Assembly: GCF_001270495.1 (NCBI RefSeq) | Contig: NZ_LGUR01000025.1 | Location: 62,001-126,000, forward strand | Reading direction: 5' to 3' | Length of the DNA: 64,000 nt | Source of the DNA: Streptomyces viridochromogenes | GTDB lineage: Bacteria > Actinomycetota > Actinomycetes > Streptomycetales > Streptomycetaceae | In this document: positions 9,987 through 20,176 of the stretch, in pieces | Numbering within the stretch: position 1 is the first letter of the stretch | Layout of the letters: each line of letters begins with the position of its first letter | Position numbers and translations under genes: made by a program | The notes under the pieces: model-generated | The model's input: only the letters and a program-made list of their open reading frames with translations | Databases searched by the model: none | Told to the model about the DNA's origin: nothing

Positions 9987-12673
9987 GCGGGGGTCTCCCG
10001 GGAGGTCGCCGCGTCGAGAACGCGGTCGGGAGGGCCCGAGGCGACTATGCGGCCCGCCGTCATGACGTGCACGGTGTCGGCGAGGTCGGCGACCAGGTCC
10101 AGGTCGTGCTCGACTACGAGCAACGCCATGCCGTCGGCGGCGAGGGCCTTCAGGATCCGGGCCAGCGCCGTGACTTCGGCGGTGTCGAGGCCGGCGGCGG
10201 GTTCGTCGAGGAGCAGCACGCGCGGGTTGCCCGCGAGGGCTCGCGCCAACTCGACGCGTCTCAGTGTGCCGGTGGGGAGGTCTGCGGCCGGTAGGGCTCC
10301 GACGGGGCCGTCGAGTTCGAGGAGTCCGAGGTATCGGTGCACGGCTGACGGGTCGCGGGTTCTGCCTTGCTCCGCGCCCACGCGGACGTTCTCGGCCACG
10401 GTCAATGAGGGGAACACGGCCAGTTGCTGGAAGGTGCGGGCGATGCCGAGGCGGGTGCGGGCGTGTGCGGGCAGGCGGGTGATGTCACGGGGGCCGAGCA
10501 GGACTTGGCCGTGGGTGGGGCGGTGGGTCCCGGCGAGGCAGTGGAACAGGGTCGTTTTGCCCGCGCCGTTGGGGCCGACGATGGCGGTGACCTTGCCGGG
10601 TGGGACGGTGAGGGTGACGTCGTCGAGGGCGGTGAAGCCGTTGTAGTGGGCCTGGAGGCGGTGGGCGGTGAGGGGGAGTTGCCGGGGTGCCGGCGGCCCT
10701 TGTGGGGGTTCAGCGCCGCCGGCGGCCTCGGCCGGTCGGGTGGTCGCGGGTCCGGCCGACTGCGTCACCCCGGCGCCCGTCACCCCCGTCAGCGGCAGCC
10801 CGGACGCACCACTCCGCTCCACCGGGCGCAGCGCCCTCCGCACCCCCGCCCCCAGTGCCGTGAGCGTCGTTCGGCGCCGCAATCGCCACCGCTCCGCCGC
10901 CACCCGCAACGCCTCGTACGGCCCCCCGGGAAAGCGGCCCACCAGCACCGCCAGCACTCCGATCAGTGCCGCCGCCACACCGCCCCGGGTGCCCGCGTCC
11001 AGGCCGACCAGGAGGGCCGCCGCGGCCAGGGCGCCCAGGGTGCTGTCGGCGCCCAGGACGACGACCGCGGCGAACCAGAGGAGGCCGCGGACGGGGTCGT
11101 AGGCGGTCGGGTCGAAGGCGCGCAGGCCCATGCCGAGCATTCCGCCGCCCAGTGCTGCCAGGGCGGCGCCGGCGACGAAGGCCAGGAGTTTGAGGGAGGG
11201 GACCCGCACGCCTGCCGCCGACGCCCCGGACTCGTGGTCCCGCATCGCCGCCAGGGCCCGGCCCGTGCGGCCCCGGCGCAGCAGCCAGGTGGTCAGCAGG
11301 GCGGCCGTCAGCAGGGACAGTTCCAGGACGTAGTAGGCGCGGTCGCCCTCGAAGCCCGCCGGGCGGCCGAGGGACAGGCCCGAGATCGCGTACGGCTGGG
11401 CGAAGACGAAGCGGCTCACGCCGACGCCCACCGCGAAGGTCGCCAGCGCCAGGGCAAGGCCCCTGCGGCTGATCGCCGGCCAGCCGGTGAGGAGGCCCAG
11501 CGGGGCCACCAGGGCGACCGCCAACGCCAGTGCCGCCAGCTCCGGCAGGCGCGGCAGGCCAGGGAAGCGGCCGGCCGCCAGCAGTGCCGTGAACAGGGCG
11601 CCCAGGCCCGCGTAGGCCGCCTGGCCGAGGGAGATCTGGCCGCCGCGGCCCGTGACGACGACCAGGGAGAGCAGCACCACGGCCAGCGCCGGCACCTGCA
11701 CGGACGTATGCAGGTCCGAGCCCGCGAAGCCCAGCGGGAGCAGGAAGAGCACGACCGTCACGATCCAGGCGCCCGGAGGCGTCGGCACGCGCGCGGTGGC
11801 CGTGCGCGGGAGGGCGTCGCGGGTGCCGACGCGAGGGAGGGCCAGGGCCGCGATCAGCAGGGCGACGACGAAGAGGTTCGTGCTGACGGCCTGCACGAGG
11901 GGTGCGGCCCAGCCCGAGGGGTGCAGGCGCGTCAGCTGGCTCTGGGCCACGCCGACGGCCAGCGCCGCCACCACCGCGACCGGCAGGCTGCGCATCCGCG
12001 CGGCCACCGCTACCGCGACCACCTCCATGACCAGCAGCGGCATGCCGTACGGGTCCAGGCGCACGTACGGCGCCAGCAGCACGCCCGTCAGACCCGCCGT
12101 GAACGCGCCGAACGCCCAGCCCGCCGCCGCCACCCGGTCCGCGTCGATGCCCCCGAGGACGGCCAGCCGGCGATCGTCGACCACGGCACGCAGTTCACGG
12201 CCGAAGCGCGTCCAGCGGATGACCGCCGCGACGCCTGCCGCCAGCAGCAGGGCCACCGCCAGCTGGCCCCAGGGGTCCGCCGACACCAGTTCCGGCGCGT
12301 CGTCCCGCGCCCCCTGGCCCCACAGCAGCACCGCACCGCCGACCAGCAGCACGAACACCCCGATGGACGCGACCAGGGTCTGCGCCGGGTCACTGCCCAG
12401 GACCGCCAGCGGGCGGAAGACGAACCGTTCCAGCACCACCCCGATGCCGGGCGCGAGGACCAGCAGGGTCACCGTCGCGCCCGCCCACAGCGGCCAGCCC
12501 CACTCCACCACGCACTGCCGCAGCGCATACGCGCACACCATCGCGATCGCCCCGTGCGCGAAGTTCAGCACGCCCGTCGCGCGGTAGGTGACCACCAGAC
12601 CGATGCCGGTGAGCGCGGCGGCGCCGCCGACCGACAGACCGGCCAGCGTGAGGTCGTACGTCAGCGAGGACAT
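9983..12673 (-). CDS. Fused ABC importer: LivH permease - LivM permease - LivG ATPase
   Basis: A single 896-residue chain holds three parts usually made by separate genes. Residues 1 to about 290: LivH fold (GIGLVVTYRATGVLNFAHGAI is its hallmark). About 300-600: LivM fold (GRGGQISLGQAAYAGLGAL). About 650-890: LivG ATPase, with GPNGAGKTT Walker A, LGIARTFQQLAVFPSLTVAENV, and LLLDEPAAGLD Walker B. The ABC signature is altered to LPTGTLRRVELARAL (LivG usually has LAYGQQR). A Pro/Ala/Thr-rich linker of about 50 residues joins permease and ATPase. The frame is unbroken over 2.7 kb. It follows a small membrane protein by 11 nt and overlaps livF. Confidence 0.92.
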
Positions 12674-12684
12674 CGTCGTCCGCC

Positions 12685-13161
12685 TCAGCCGTCCGCTTCG
12701 GCGGGCTCACAGATCGGGCACGGGCCCAGTTCGCCGCTCCGCACCAGCTTCGCGTCGACCGGTACGGCCTCCGTCTTCCCGGCGACCAGCGGGCAGTCCG
12801 CGCGGTGCCAGAGGGTGCCGCCGGGCACCATCCGCAGCTCCCCGCTGACCGCCGCCGGCCCCGCGGCCGGCTGCCCCGACTCCTCGGCGTCGGCCGGTTC
12901 GACGGCCACCAGAAGGCCGTACAGCTCCTCCACGCGCGCCGCGGCGAGCGCGCCCCGGCCGTGGGTCAGCAGCACCGAACCGGCGATGATCAGCGCGGCG
13001 CCGGGGACCGTGCAGGACGCGAGATACGGCAGTTGCCGCTCGGCGAACCGCTCGCCGGAGATGCCGTACCAGCCGATGACGCACAGCACCGCGCCGGCGG
13101 CGAGCGCGGCCCAGCCGGCCCACAGGACGGGGTGCACGGTCCGCAGTCGGGCTGTCCGCAT
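12685..13161 (-). CDS. Membrane protein with C-terminal Cys/His zinc-ribbon-like motif
   Basis: 158 residues. Two hydrophobic segments (about 15-35 and 57-77) are followed by a cytoplasmic or external tail with HRADCPLVAGK and, 24 residues later, CPIC. The H-x3-C...C-x2-C spacing resembles the small metal-binding module of Ada-type proteins. GGGAG precedes the ATG at 13161 by 6 nt. It is the first gene of the Liv-type operon, so a role with the importer is likely but unproven; no close family is known to me. Confidence 0.75.
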   Translation of the reverse strand: MRTARLRTVHPVLWAGWAALAAGAVLCVIGWYGISGERFAERQLPYLASCTVPGAALIIAGSVLLTHGRGALAAARVEELYGLLVAVEPADAEESGQPAAGPAAVSGELRMVPGGTLWHRADCPLVAGKTEAVPVDAKLVRSGELGPCPICEPAEADG

Positions 13162-13326
13162 CGCTGGCTCCCACACGCCGGGTTTGTGTGCATGCGCGTC
13201 GGCTTTCTGCGCATGTGCCCGGCCCTATTCCATGTCTGCCAATGGACTTGCACTATGCCTTCTGCAAGCTGACCCTGAAAGCACCGGGCGCACCCGGCCC
13301 GGATCGACACCCCGGCGGTGAGCCAG
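13162..13326. promoter_or_regulatory. Divergent promoter of the Liv-type locus
   Basis: 165 bases between the importer operon (leftward) and the lipoprotein/binding-protein pair (rightward). It contains CTTGC (13249-13253) and GCAAG (13265-13269) as a short dyad in an A+T-richer patch at 13225-13285. Both promoters must lie here; no consensus is clear. Confidence 0.4.
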
Positions 13327-13917
13327 ATGGTTCTCGGGAGCGACCTCAGGCGGAGCAACGCACACGGGCGGCGTGGTCCACGCGCGGCGGGACGGGGGAC
13401 CGCCCTGGCGGCAGCCCTGCTCCTCTCCCTCGCCCCGGCCCTCGTGGCCTGCAGCGACGACGAGGGAGGCGGCGGCAACGAGACGCCGCCGACACCGACC
13501 GTCGAGCGGACGGACGGGACCGAGGGGGCCGAGCGGTCTCCGGCCGCGACGGCGCCCCCCGACGTGGGGGCGGCCGAGACGGAGATCAAGCAGAACTGGC
13601 AGAAGTTCTTCGACCCGGATACCTCCATGGAGGCCAAGCAGGCCGTGCTGGAGAACGGCGACCGGATGGGGCCGGTCCTGGAGGCGTTCAGCGGTGACGA
13701 GCGCGGCGGGCAGGTCGAGGCGAAGGTCTCCAAGGTCGAGTTCACCTCGCCGACCGAGGCGAACGTGACCTACGACCTGACACTGAAGGGGGCGACCGCC
13801 CTGCCCAACGCCTCCGGCACCGCGGTCGAACAGGACGGCACCTGGAAGGTGTCCGTCAATACGCTGTGCGCGCTGGTCCAGTTGAGCGGCAATGGGTCGC
13901 CGATCCCCGGTTGCTGA
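13327..13917 (+). CDS. Lipoprotein with MTB12-like domain
   Basis: 196 residues. A long basic N-region and hydrophobic core end in the lipobox LVAC (Cys about 42), then an acidic, Pro/Thr-rich linker. The C-terminal part (EIKQNWQKFFDP, then VLENGDRMGPVLEAF and a TWKVSVNTLCALVQL end) matches what I recall of the low-molecular-weight antigen MTB12 fold of actinobacteria. I chose ATG 13327 (GGTGAG 5 nt upstream); a GTG at 13318 would add three residues. Its end overlaps the binding-protein gene by 26 nt. Confidence 0.78.
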   Translation: MVLGSDLRRSNAHGRRGPRAAGRGTALAAALLLSLAPALVACSDDEGGGGNETPPTPTVERTDGTEGAERSPAATAPPDVGAAETEIKQNWQKFFDPDTSMEAKQAVLENGDRMGPVLEAFSGDERGGQVEAKVSKVEFTSPTEANVTYDLTLKGATALPNASGTAVEQDGTWKVSVNTLCALVQLSGNGSPIPGC

Positions 13918-15187
13918 GGCGGCGATCGCCGTGATGCTGCTGACTCTGGGTACGGCATGTGGCAGCCGGCTGCCGGAGAGCGACTTCGAGCACCGTGACC
14001 GGGGCGGCTCCTCCGCGCCGGCCGGCGACGGCGCCCCGATCCGTGTCGGCATCATCGCCAGCGCCACCAGCCCGGTCGGCGGCAACGCCTTCACCGGCCC
14101 GCGCGACGGCGCCAAGGCATGGTTCGACCGCCTCAACGCGCGCGGCGGCATCGACGGCCGCCGCGTCGAGGTGCGCCTGTGCGACGACGGCGGCAGCGGT
14201 GTCGGCAACAACGAGTGCGTGCACCGGCTGATCGACGAGGACGAGGTCGTCGCCCTGGTCGCCACCACCGCCCTGGACTACGCCGGCGCCTCCCGCGTCG
14301 CACGCGCGCGCGTGCCCGACATAGGCGGCCAGCCCATCGGGGCCGCCTACGACACCTACCCGCACCTGTACGGCATCTACGGCAGCCTCGCGCCCCGCGA
14401 AGGCACCACGGGCTGGGACGGCGAGCAGTACGGCGGCACGGAGGTCTACCGCTACTTCAAGCGCGAGCACGGCGCCCGTACGGCCGCTGTCGTCTCGTAC
14501 AACCAGCCCACGTCCGCCGCCTACGCCCGGCTCGTCGAGCGGGGCCTGAAGGCCGAGGGCTACGAGGTGGTCACCGAACAGGTCGACTTCTCGCTGCCCA
14601 ACTTCCGCGCGGTGGCGGCCGATCTGAAGGAGCAGGGCGCCGACCTCGTCTTCGACGCCCTCGACACCCACGGCAACGCCCGGCTGTGCGAGGCGATGGA
14701 CGACGTCGGCGCCGAGGTCACCGCCAAGGTGACGAACGTACAGAACTGGACGTCCACCGTCGCCGAGGACTACAGGGACGCCCCGCGCTGCCGCAACGCC
14801 CTGTGGGCGACCGGGTCGTCCCGCAACCATGAGGACACGGAGCACGGCGCCGTACGGGAGTTCCGGGACGCCACCAAGGGTCTGAAGACGCACTCCCAAT
14901 GGCAGCTGGAGGGCTGGGCGGCGGCCAGGTGGTTCACGGACGCGGCGAAGTCGTGCGCCGGACAGGGCGTCACGCGCGCGTGCGTCGACGACTACATGAA
15001 CCACAGCGAGGGCTACACCGCCGACGGTCTGCTGATCCCGGTCAGGTTCGAGCGGCTGGCCGAGCCGCCGAAGGACCGCCGGACCTGTCTGTCGGTGGCC
15101 CGCTGGGAGGACGGCCGGGGCTGGGTCTCCCAAGGAGACATGGACACCACCTGCTTCGACGTCCCGCAACTGTCGTACCAGCCGTGA
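13892..15187 (+). CDS. Substrate-binding lipoprotein of Liv type
   Basis: 431 residues, periplasmic-binding-protein type I fold as in LivK/LivJ. Lipobox GTAC with Cys at about 23; IRVGIIASATSPVGGNAFTGPRDGA at about 49 is the usual first strand and ligand loop of the family; WFDRLNARGGIDGRRVEVRLCDD follows. It starts inside the end of the MTB12-like gene, so the two are co-translated. It is the likely receptor for the fused LivHMG/LivF importer transcribed in the opposite direction. Ligand unknown; extra Cys pairs suggest disulphides. Confidence 0.88.
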   Translation: MGRRSPVAEAAIAVMLLTLGTACGSRLPESDFEHRDRGGSSAPAGDGAPIRVGIIASATSPVGGNAFTGPRDGAKAWFDRLNARGGIDGRRVEVRLCDDGGSGVGNNECVHRLIDEDEVVALVATTALDYAGASRVARARVPDIGGQPIGAAYDTYPHLYGIYGSLAPREGTTGWDGEQYGGTEVYRYFKREHGARTAAVVSYNQPTSAAYARLVERGLKAEGYEVVTEQVDFSLPNFRAVAADLKEQGADLVFDALDTHGNARLCEAMDDVGAEVTAKVTNVQNWTSTVAEDYRDAPRCRNALWATGSSRNHEDTEHGAVREFRDATKGLKTHSQWQLEGWAAARWFTDAAKSCAGQGVTRACVDDYMNHSEGYTADGLLIPVRFERLAEPPKDRRTCLSVARWEDGRGWVSQGDMDTTCFDVPQLSYQP

Positions 15188-15278
15188 CAGGCAACCAAAA
15201 GGCCGCGTCACCGGTCCAACTGACGGAGCAGAACAGGGAGTAGACCGAGAAGCCGAGCTCAGGGAGGTACCGCAGCGC

Positions 15279-15746
15279 ATGACGCCCGTGTCGCACGCCG
15301 CACCACTGCGCGCCGACTGCATCGCGGATTCGGCCGGCGGACTGACCTTCGACGTCACGGCGGCCGGGGCCACCGAGACGGCCCACCTGGTCCTGCGCCA
15401 CCGCGAGGGCCGCGAGGAGGTCACCCTGCCCCTGACCCCGGCCACGAAGGGCCGCCTGCGCGCCGCGCTCCCGAGCAGCGTGGCCCTGCCGGAGGGGCAC
15501 TGGGACGCGTACGCGCGCGTGACGGACGAGGAACCGCACCGCCTGGCACCGGGCGCCATGAAGGTGGACTCCCTGGCTTCCCGGGTCCCGTACGAGACAC
15601 GCCAGGGAAACCTGAGCGTCGAATGCCGGTTAGCGGCAACGCCGTCAACGGGCGCGGAACTGTGTCGATCTGTGGCTCCGCCGCGGGGCGCGACCAGCCA
15701 CAATGGACCCGCACTCGCCCTCGAACCCGTACCCCCGAGCTATTAG
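15279..15746 (+). CDS. Hypothetical beta-rich protein whose tail is repeat-derived
   Basis: 155 residues from an ATG with GGGAGG 9 nt upstream. Residues 10-105 look like an all-beta domain (THLVLRHREGREEVTLPL type strands, then PEGHWDAYARV). I recall similar stretches in Streptomyces proteins annotated as transferases, but no catalytic motif is visible. From about residue 123 the frame runs through dispersed repeat copy B, so the last 30 residues are probably not native. The end overlaps the spacer before the WYL regulator. Confidence 0.65.
   Translation: MTPVSHAAPLRADCIADSAGGLTFDVTAAGATETAHLVLRHREGREEVTLPLTPATKGRLRAALPSSVALPEGHWDAYARVTDEEPHRLAPGAMKVDSLASRVPYETRQGNLSVECRLAATPSTGAELCRSVAPPRGATSHNGPALALEPVPPSY
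15650..15701 (+). repeat. Dispersed repeat family 2, copy B
   Basis: GGGCGCGGAACTG...TGTGGCTCCGCCGCGG and GGGCGCGACCAGCCAC match copies A (6525) and C (26991, inverted). It is read through by the hypothetical gene ending at 15746. Confidence 0.8.
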
Positions 15747-15753
15747 GCGCCCC

Positions 15754-16794
15754 ATGCTGGACACCTCCGCACGACTGTTGCGACTGCTCTCCCTCCTCCA
15801 GTCGCACCGAGAATGGTCCGGCGCCGCACTCGCCGAGCGCCTCGGCGTCACCCCCCGCACGATCCGCCGCGACGTCGACCGCCTGCGCGAACTCGGCTAC
15901 CCGGTCAACGCCAGCCCCGGCACGGGCGGCGGCTACCAGCTGGGCGCCGGCGCCGAGCTACCACCCCTGTTGCTGGACGACGACGAGGCGGTCGCCGTAG
16001 CCGTCGGCCTCCGCACCGCCGCGGGCCAGGGCATCGAGGGCATCGGCGAGACCTCCGTACGGGCCCTCGCCAAGCTGGAGCAGGTCCTGCCGAACCGGCT
16101 GCGCCGCCGCGTGGGCGCCCTCAACGCCTTCACCGTGCCGATGCTGCGCGGCCCCCAGCCCTCCGCCGTCGACCCGGCCGTGCTGACCGAACTCGCCCAC
16201 CTCTGCCGGGACGCCGAGCGGCTGCGCTTCGAGTACCGCGATCACGAGGGCGCACCCACCCGCCGTACCGTCGAGCCGCACCGCCTGGTGTGCAGCGAGC
16301 GCCGCTGGTACCTGGTCGCCTGGGATCTCGACCGCGAGGACTGGCGTACGTTCCGCGTCGACCGCGTCCGCCCCATGCCGCCGCACGGCCCGCGGTTCAC
16401 CCCGCGCACCCCGCCCGCCGAGGACCTCGGCGCCTACGTCTCCCGGGGCGTCTCCACGCGCGCGTACGCCTCGCACGCCGTCGTCCGGCTGCTGGTGCCC
16501 CTGGAGGAGGCCGCCGAGCACATCTCGCCCTCCGACGGGCAGTTGGAGGCGGAGGGGCCCGGCAGCTGCCTGTTGCGCACCGGCGCCGGGAACCTCGACG
16601 TGATGGTGATCCATGTGATGCTGATGGGCTTCGAGTTCGAGGTCCTGGAGCCGGCCGAGCTGGTGGAGGCGATCAGGACGGCTCACGGCCGGCTTGCTCG
16701 CTCTTTGGCTCGGGCTGGGGAGCCTCCAACGCGTGCGCCGGGTGATGCAGGTCGAACGCCGGGGACTCGGAGCGGATCCGCGGCAGCGCGTTGA
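15754..16794 (+). CDS. HTH/WYL-domain transcriptional regulator (YafY type)
   Basis: 346 residues from the ATG at 15754. N-terminal winged helix (about 1-60: LLRLLSLLQ...[19 protein letters not shown]) followed by a WYL domain, in which the eponymous residues are seen as [22 protein letters not shown] (about 185-206), and a WCX-like C-terminal part. The family senses small ligands, often single-stranded nucleic acid or nucleotides. The last 122 nt overlap the 3' end of ctaD on the other strand, and the basic/Pro-rich tail is probably not part of the fold. Confidence 0.9.
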   Translation: MLDTSARLLRLLSLLQSHREWSGAALAERLGVTPRTIRRDVDRLRELGYPVNASPGTGGGYQLGAGAELPPLLLDDDEAVAVAVGLRTAAGQGIEGIGETSVRALAKLEQVLPNRLRRRVGALNAFTVPMLRGPQPSAVDPAVLTELAHLCRDAERLRFEYRDHEGAPTRRTVEPHRLVCSERRWYLVAWDLDREDWRTFRVDRVRPMPPHGPRFTPRTPPAEDLGAYVSRGVSTRAYASHAVVRLLVPLEEAAEHISPSDGQLEAEGPGSCLLRTGAGNLDVMVIHVMLMGFEFEVLEPAELVEAIRTAHGRLARSLARAGEPPTRAPGDAGRTPGTRSGSAAAR

Positions 16795-18367
16795 AGTTGT
16801 GCCGCGGGGGTGGGCAGGAGGTCGCCCACTCCAGGGAGCGGCCGTAGCCCCAGGGGTCGTCGACCTCGACCCTCCTGCCGTACTTGGCGGTCTTCCAGAC
16901 GTTGTAGAGGAACGGCAGGGTCGACAGGCCGAGCAGGAACGCACCGATGGTCGAGACGGTGTTCAGCACCGTGAAGCCGTCGGCGGCGAGATAGTCGGCG
17001 TACCGGCGCGGCATGCCCTCCGCGCCCAGCCAGTGCTGCACCAGGAACGTGGTGTGGAAGCCGACGAACAGCGTCCAGAAGTGGATCTTGCCCAGCCGCT
17101 CGTCGAGCATCTTCCCGGTGAACTTCGGCCACCAGAAGTGGAACCCGGCGAAGATCGCGAAGACGACGGTGCCGAAGACGACGTAGTGGAAGTGGGCGAC
17201 GACGAAGTACGAGTCGGAGACGTGGAAGTCCATCGGCGGGGAGGCGAGGATCACCCCGGTCAGGCCGCCGAACAGGAACGTCACCAGGAAGCCGGTCGCC
17301 CACAGCATCGGGGTCTCGAAGGACAGCGAGCCCTTGATCATGGTCCCGCTCCAGTTGAAGAACTTCACGCCCGTCGGAACGGCGATCAGGAAGCTCATGA
17401 AGGAGAAGAACGGCAGCAGCACCGCGCCCGTGACGAACATGTGGTGCGCCCACACCACGATCGACAGTCCGGTGATCGCCATCGTCGCCCCGACCAGCGT
17501 CAGATAGCCGAAGATCGGCTTGCGGCTGAAGACCGGGATGATCTCCGTGATGATGCCGAAGAACGGCAGGGCGATGATGTAGACCTCGGGATGGCCGAAG
17601 AACCAGAACAGGTGCTGCCACAGCAGCGCCCCGCCGCTGCCCGCCTCGAACACCACCGAGCCGAACCGGCGGTCCGCCTCCAGCACCAGCAGCGCCGCCG
17701 CCAGCACCGGGAACGCCAGCAGGATCAGGATCGACGTGAAGAGCGTGTTCCACACGAAGATCGGCATCCGGAACATCGTCATGCCGGGGGCGCGCATCCC
17801 GATGATCGTGGTGATGAAGTTGACCGCGCCGAGGATCGTGCCGAAGCCCGCGAGCGCCAGGCCCATGATCCACAGGTCGGCTCCGATCCCCGGCGAGCGC
17901 TCCAGGCTGTTCAGCGGCGCGTAGGCGAACCAACCGTAGGAGGCCGGACCGTCCGGCACGATCAGCGAGCCCATCACGATCAGACCGCCGAACAGGAACA
18001 GCCAGTACGAGAACATGTTCAGCCGTGGGAAGGCCACGTCCGGGGCGCCGATCTGGAGCGGCATCAGCTCGTTGGCGAAGCCCGCGAAGGTCGGGGTCGC
18101 GAACAGCAGCAGCATGATCGTGCCGTGCATGGTGAACAACTGGTTGAACTGCTCGTTGCTCAGCAACTGCATCCCGGGCCGGGCCAGTTCCGCCCGCATC
18201 AGCAGTGCCATGACACCACCGGCCAGGAAGAACCCGAACGACGTGATCAGGTAGAGATGGCCGATCTTCTTGTGGTCGGTGGTGGTCAGCCAGTCGACGA
18301 CCACACGGCCGCCGGGCTGCTTGCTTCGCATGGGCCGTGCCGCCGCCTGTACGGTCTGCGTCCCCAT
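16673..18367 (-). CDS. ctaD: Cytochrome c oxidase subunit I (aa3 type), orphan copy
   Basis: 564 residues, 12 membrane spans, the catalytic heme a-heme a3/CuB subunit of the terminal oxidase. The ligand His residues are visible in MHGTIM, in [14 protein letters not shown] (CuB ligand and cross-linked Tyr), in WAHHMF, and in HFHYVVFG. I chose the ATG at 18367; 82 more codons upstream are open but not protein-like. No ctaC, ctaE, ctaF or bc1 gene is adjacent, so this is a stand-alone paralogue. Its end overlaps the WYL regulator gene. Confidence 0.95.
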   Translation of the reverse strand: MGTQTVQAAARPMRSKQPGGRVVVDWLTTTDHKKIGHLYLITSFGFFLAGGVMALLMRAELARPGMQLLSNEQFNQLFTMHGTIMLLLFATPTFAGFANELMPLQIGAPDVAFPRLNMFSYWLFLFGGLIVMGSLIVPDGPASYGWFAYAPLNSLERSPGIGADLWIMGLALAGFGTILGAVNFITTIIGMRAPGMTMFRMPIFVWNTLFTSILILLAFPVLAAALLVLEADRRFGSVVFEAGSGGALLWQHLFWFFGHPEVYIIALPFFGIITEIIPVFSRKPIFGYLTLVGATMAITGLSIVVWAHHMFVTGAVLLPFFSFMSFLIAVPTGVKFFNWSGTMIKGSLSFETPMLWATGFLVTFLFGGLTGVILASPPMDFHVSDSYFVVAHFHYVVFGTVVFAIFAGFHFWWPKFTGKMLDERLGKIHFWTLFVGFHTTFLVQHWLGAEGMPRRYADYLAADGFTVLNTVSTIGAFLLGLSTLPFLYNVWKTAKYGRRVEVDDPWGYGRSLEWATSCPPPRHNFNALPRIRSESPAFDLHHPAHALEAPQPEPKSEQAGREPS

Positions 18368-18813
18368 CGCTCGCTCGCCCCTTCGCTCGTCGCGCCCCGG
18401 GCCCGCTGAAGCCCGCGCCGCACACGCCGACGCAGGCTCACGCCATGATGCTCGCGTCGGCTGCGCTCCGACAGGGGGCATACGGGGGTTCTGTGGTGGA
18501 ACCATGTACTTTCTGTGCGGCACCGGCTCCCGCGGCCCGATGTGAATTCGAGGGAAAAGGGGTCCGGCGGTAGTTCCCCGGGAACTTTTCCTCCGGGTTA
18601 TTGGGCGGGTCACCGCGACACGCGGAAATTACGATCGAATGCCTGCGGAAGGCCTAGAGAACCGCTCGTCCGTGTGACGAAGAGTGGCCGAAACGCGTGT
18701 CGTGATTCTGTGACAAAAGCGTGACCCGAGAGGTACGTGTGACCTGGATGGCAACTACAAAGGTTCCCTGTCCGCACTGGCCCGATCCCTCGCGCAGGCC
18801 CTAGCGTGGCGGC
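18368..18813. other. Divergent spacer, ctaD / I78 inhibitor
   Basis: 446 bases. The ctaD side (18368-18560) is G+C-rich and probably a leader. From 18560 to 18780 the sequence is A+T-richer, with several GTGACNAA-like direct repeats (GTGTGACGAAG at 18672, TGTGACAAAAGCGTGACCC at about 18710, GTGTGACCTGG at 18736), which could be regulator sites for ctaD. No small gene is convincing. Confidence 0.35.
18802..18807 (+). promoter_or_regulatory. -10 of a leaderless promoter
   Basis: TAGCGT, exactly 6 nt, then the ATG of the I78 inhibitor gene, which lacks a ribosome site. Confidence 0.5.
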
Positions 18814-19029
18814 ATGGCACCCATTCCGAAACCCCCCGCCGAACCCCAGGACAGCCCGGACGCCTATGTCGGTCTCGACGCCGGCCGGGCCGAGCGACTC
18901 GCCCGTGACCGGGGGTGGTCGACGGTGCGTTCGCTGCCGCCGGGGGCGATCATCACCATGGAATACCGGAGCGGCCGCCTGAACTTCGAGGTGAAGGACG
19001 GCCAGGTGGCGCGGGCCTGGAAGGGCTGA
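18814..19029 (+). CDS. I78-family peptidase inhibitor-like protein
   Basis: 71 residues. The core GLDAGRAERLARDRGW...VRSLPPGAIITMEYRSGRLNFEVKDGQVARAW fits the potato-inhibitor-like I78 fold, where the loop before the MEYR-type strand faces the protease. No signal peptide is seen, so it may act in the cytosol or be an I78 fold with another job. Two secreted S1 proteases are coded 9-11 kb away, but nothing links them directly. Confidence 0.8.
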   Translation: MAPIPKPPAEPQDSPDAYVGLDAGRAERLARDRGWSTVRSLPPGAIITMEYRSGRLNFEVKDGQVARAWKG

Positions 19030-19056
19030 CAGCGAGCTGAAAACGGGCTGGCTACG

Positions 19057-19098
19057 GGCGACGGCCCCGGTTCCTGTCGAGGAACCGGGGCCGTCGCC
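19057..19098. terminator. 19-bp stem terminator
   Basis: GGCGACGGCCCCGGTTCCT pairs perfectly with 19080-19098 around a GTCG loop, between the I78 gene and the convergent PAP2 gene; it should work in both directions. Confidence 0.88.
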
Positions 19099-19144
19099 GT
19101 GCGGGGGTGGTGGTGCGTACCGAACCCCGCCGCCGTCCGGGGGG

Positions 19145-20176
19145 TCAGCCGCCCGTGAGGGGGCGGGCCGGCTGGGGCGCGCCGCGGGTGAGGCGGTCCG
19201 GGTGCGGCGGGCGACGGCTGCCGACCGGGGTCACCGGCGTGCGGGCCGTGTGCGGGCCGGGGGCCAGGTAGGCGGGCGGGTGGACGGTCGCCCGGGGTGA
19301 GCGGGCGACGGGGGTCGCCTCGCGGGCCGCGGCCTCGTCGCTGCCGGCGGGCACCAGGCGCGGCTTGAGCAGCACCGGGGCCTCGACCGGGGCGGTCGGT
19401 ACGGCGGCCGTGCGGGCCCGGCGCTCGCGCAGGCGGTCGCGCAGGCTGAAGATCGCGGCCTCGGACCGGGCGATCAGCGGCTCGAACCACGGCAGGGCGA
19501 GCAGGATCAGCAGGCCGGCGGCCCAGCCGAGCAGCACATCGCTCAGCCAGTGCGTACCGAGGTACACGGTGGACAGGCCGACGCCCAGTGAGGTCACCGC
19601 CGACAGGGCCGACAGCCAGCGGCGCGCTCTCGGGGTCGAGGCCAGATAGGCCAGGATTCCCCAGGTCACCACGGCGTTGGCGGTGTGGCCGCTGGGGAAT
19701 ATATCGCCGCCGAGCCACATCTCGTTGGAGCCGACGGTCGTCGCGTAGTGCGGTCCGAGGCGGCCCATGCCCAGCTTGGCGGCGCCGACCGTGACGTTCA
19801 GCAGCAGCAGGGAGACGCCGAGTGCGAGCAGCGGCCGCAGCGTGTGCTGCCGCCAGGAGCGCCAGCCCAGCCAGGCCGCGACCATCACGGCGGTCGGGCC
19901 GCGCTGGCCGAGCACCACGTAGTAGTCCACGAAGGCGTGGATCTCGGCCCACTGCTGGTACGGCCGGAAGAACATGACCTGCCAGTCGAACCGGACGAGC
20001 CACGAGGTGATGACGATGGCCCACACGATGGCCCCGTAGAAGGCCAGGGTCGAAGCGAACAGCACGATCCGGTGCCGGCTCATCCTCGGCACATCGATGT
20101 GGGCCGGACGTTCCGGCTCCCGGTCCAGCCTGGCGAAGACCCGGTCCAGACGGGTCAGCTTTCGTTCGGTACGCAC
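19145..20176 (-). CDS. PAP2-superfamily membrane phosphatase
   Basis: 343 residues. Six hydrophobic segments, then a long Pro/Ala/Arg-rich C-terminal tail (from about 245) likely in the cytoplasm. The three phosphatase motifs are KLGMGRLGP (about 144), PSGH (about 172, catalytic His) and a THWLSD block (about 219) with the second His. Substrates of the family include undecaprenyl diphosphate and phosphatidate. GTG start; TAACGT lies 7 nt before it and no ribosome site is seen, so it may be leaderless. Confidence 0.88.
   Translation of the reverse strand: MRTERKLTRLDRVFARLDREPERPAHIDVPRMSRHRIVLFASTLAFYGAIVWAIVITSWLVRFDWQVMFFRPYQQWAEIHAFVDYYVVLGQRGPTAVMVAAWLGWRSWRQHTLRPLLALGVSLLLLNVTVGAAKLGMGRLGPHYATTVGSNEMWLGGDIFPSGHTANAVVTWGILAYLASTPRARRWLSALSAVTSLGVGLSTVYLGTHWLSDVLLGWAAGLLILLALPWFEPLIARSEAAIFSLRDRLRERRARTAAVPTAPVEAPVLLKPRLVPAGSDEAAAREATPVARSPRATVHPPAYLAPGPHTARTPVTPVGSRRPPHPDRLTRGAPQPARPLTGG

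Noticed and set aside
10424..13321. 965-codon frame on the plus strand through the Liv fusion
   Set aside because: Low-complexity Gln/Gly/Arg product, antisense to clear ABC domains.
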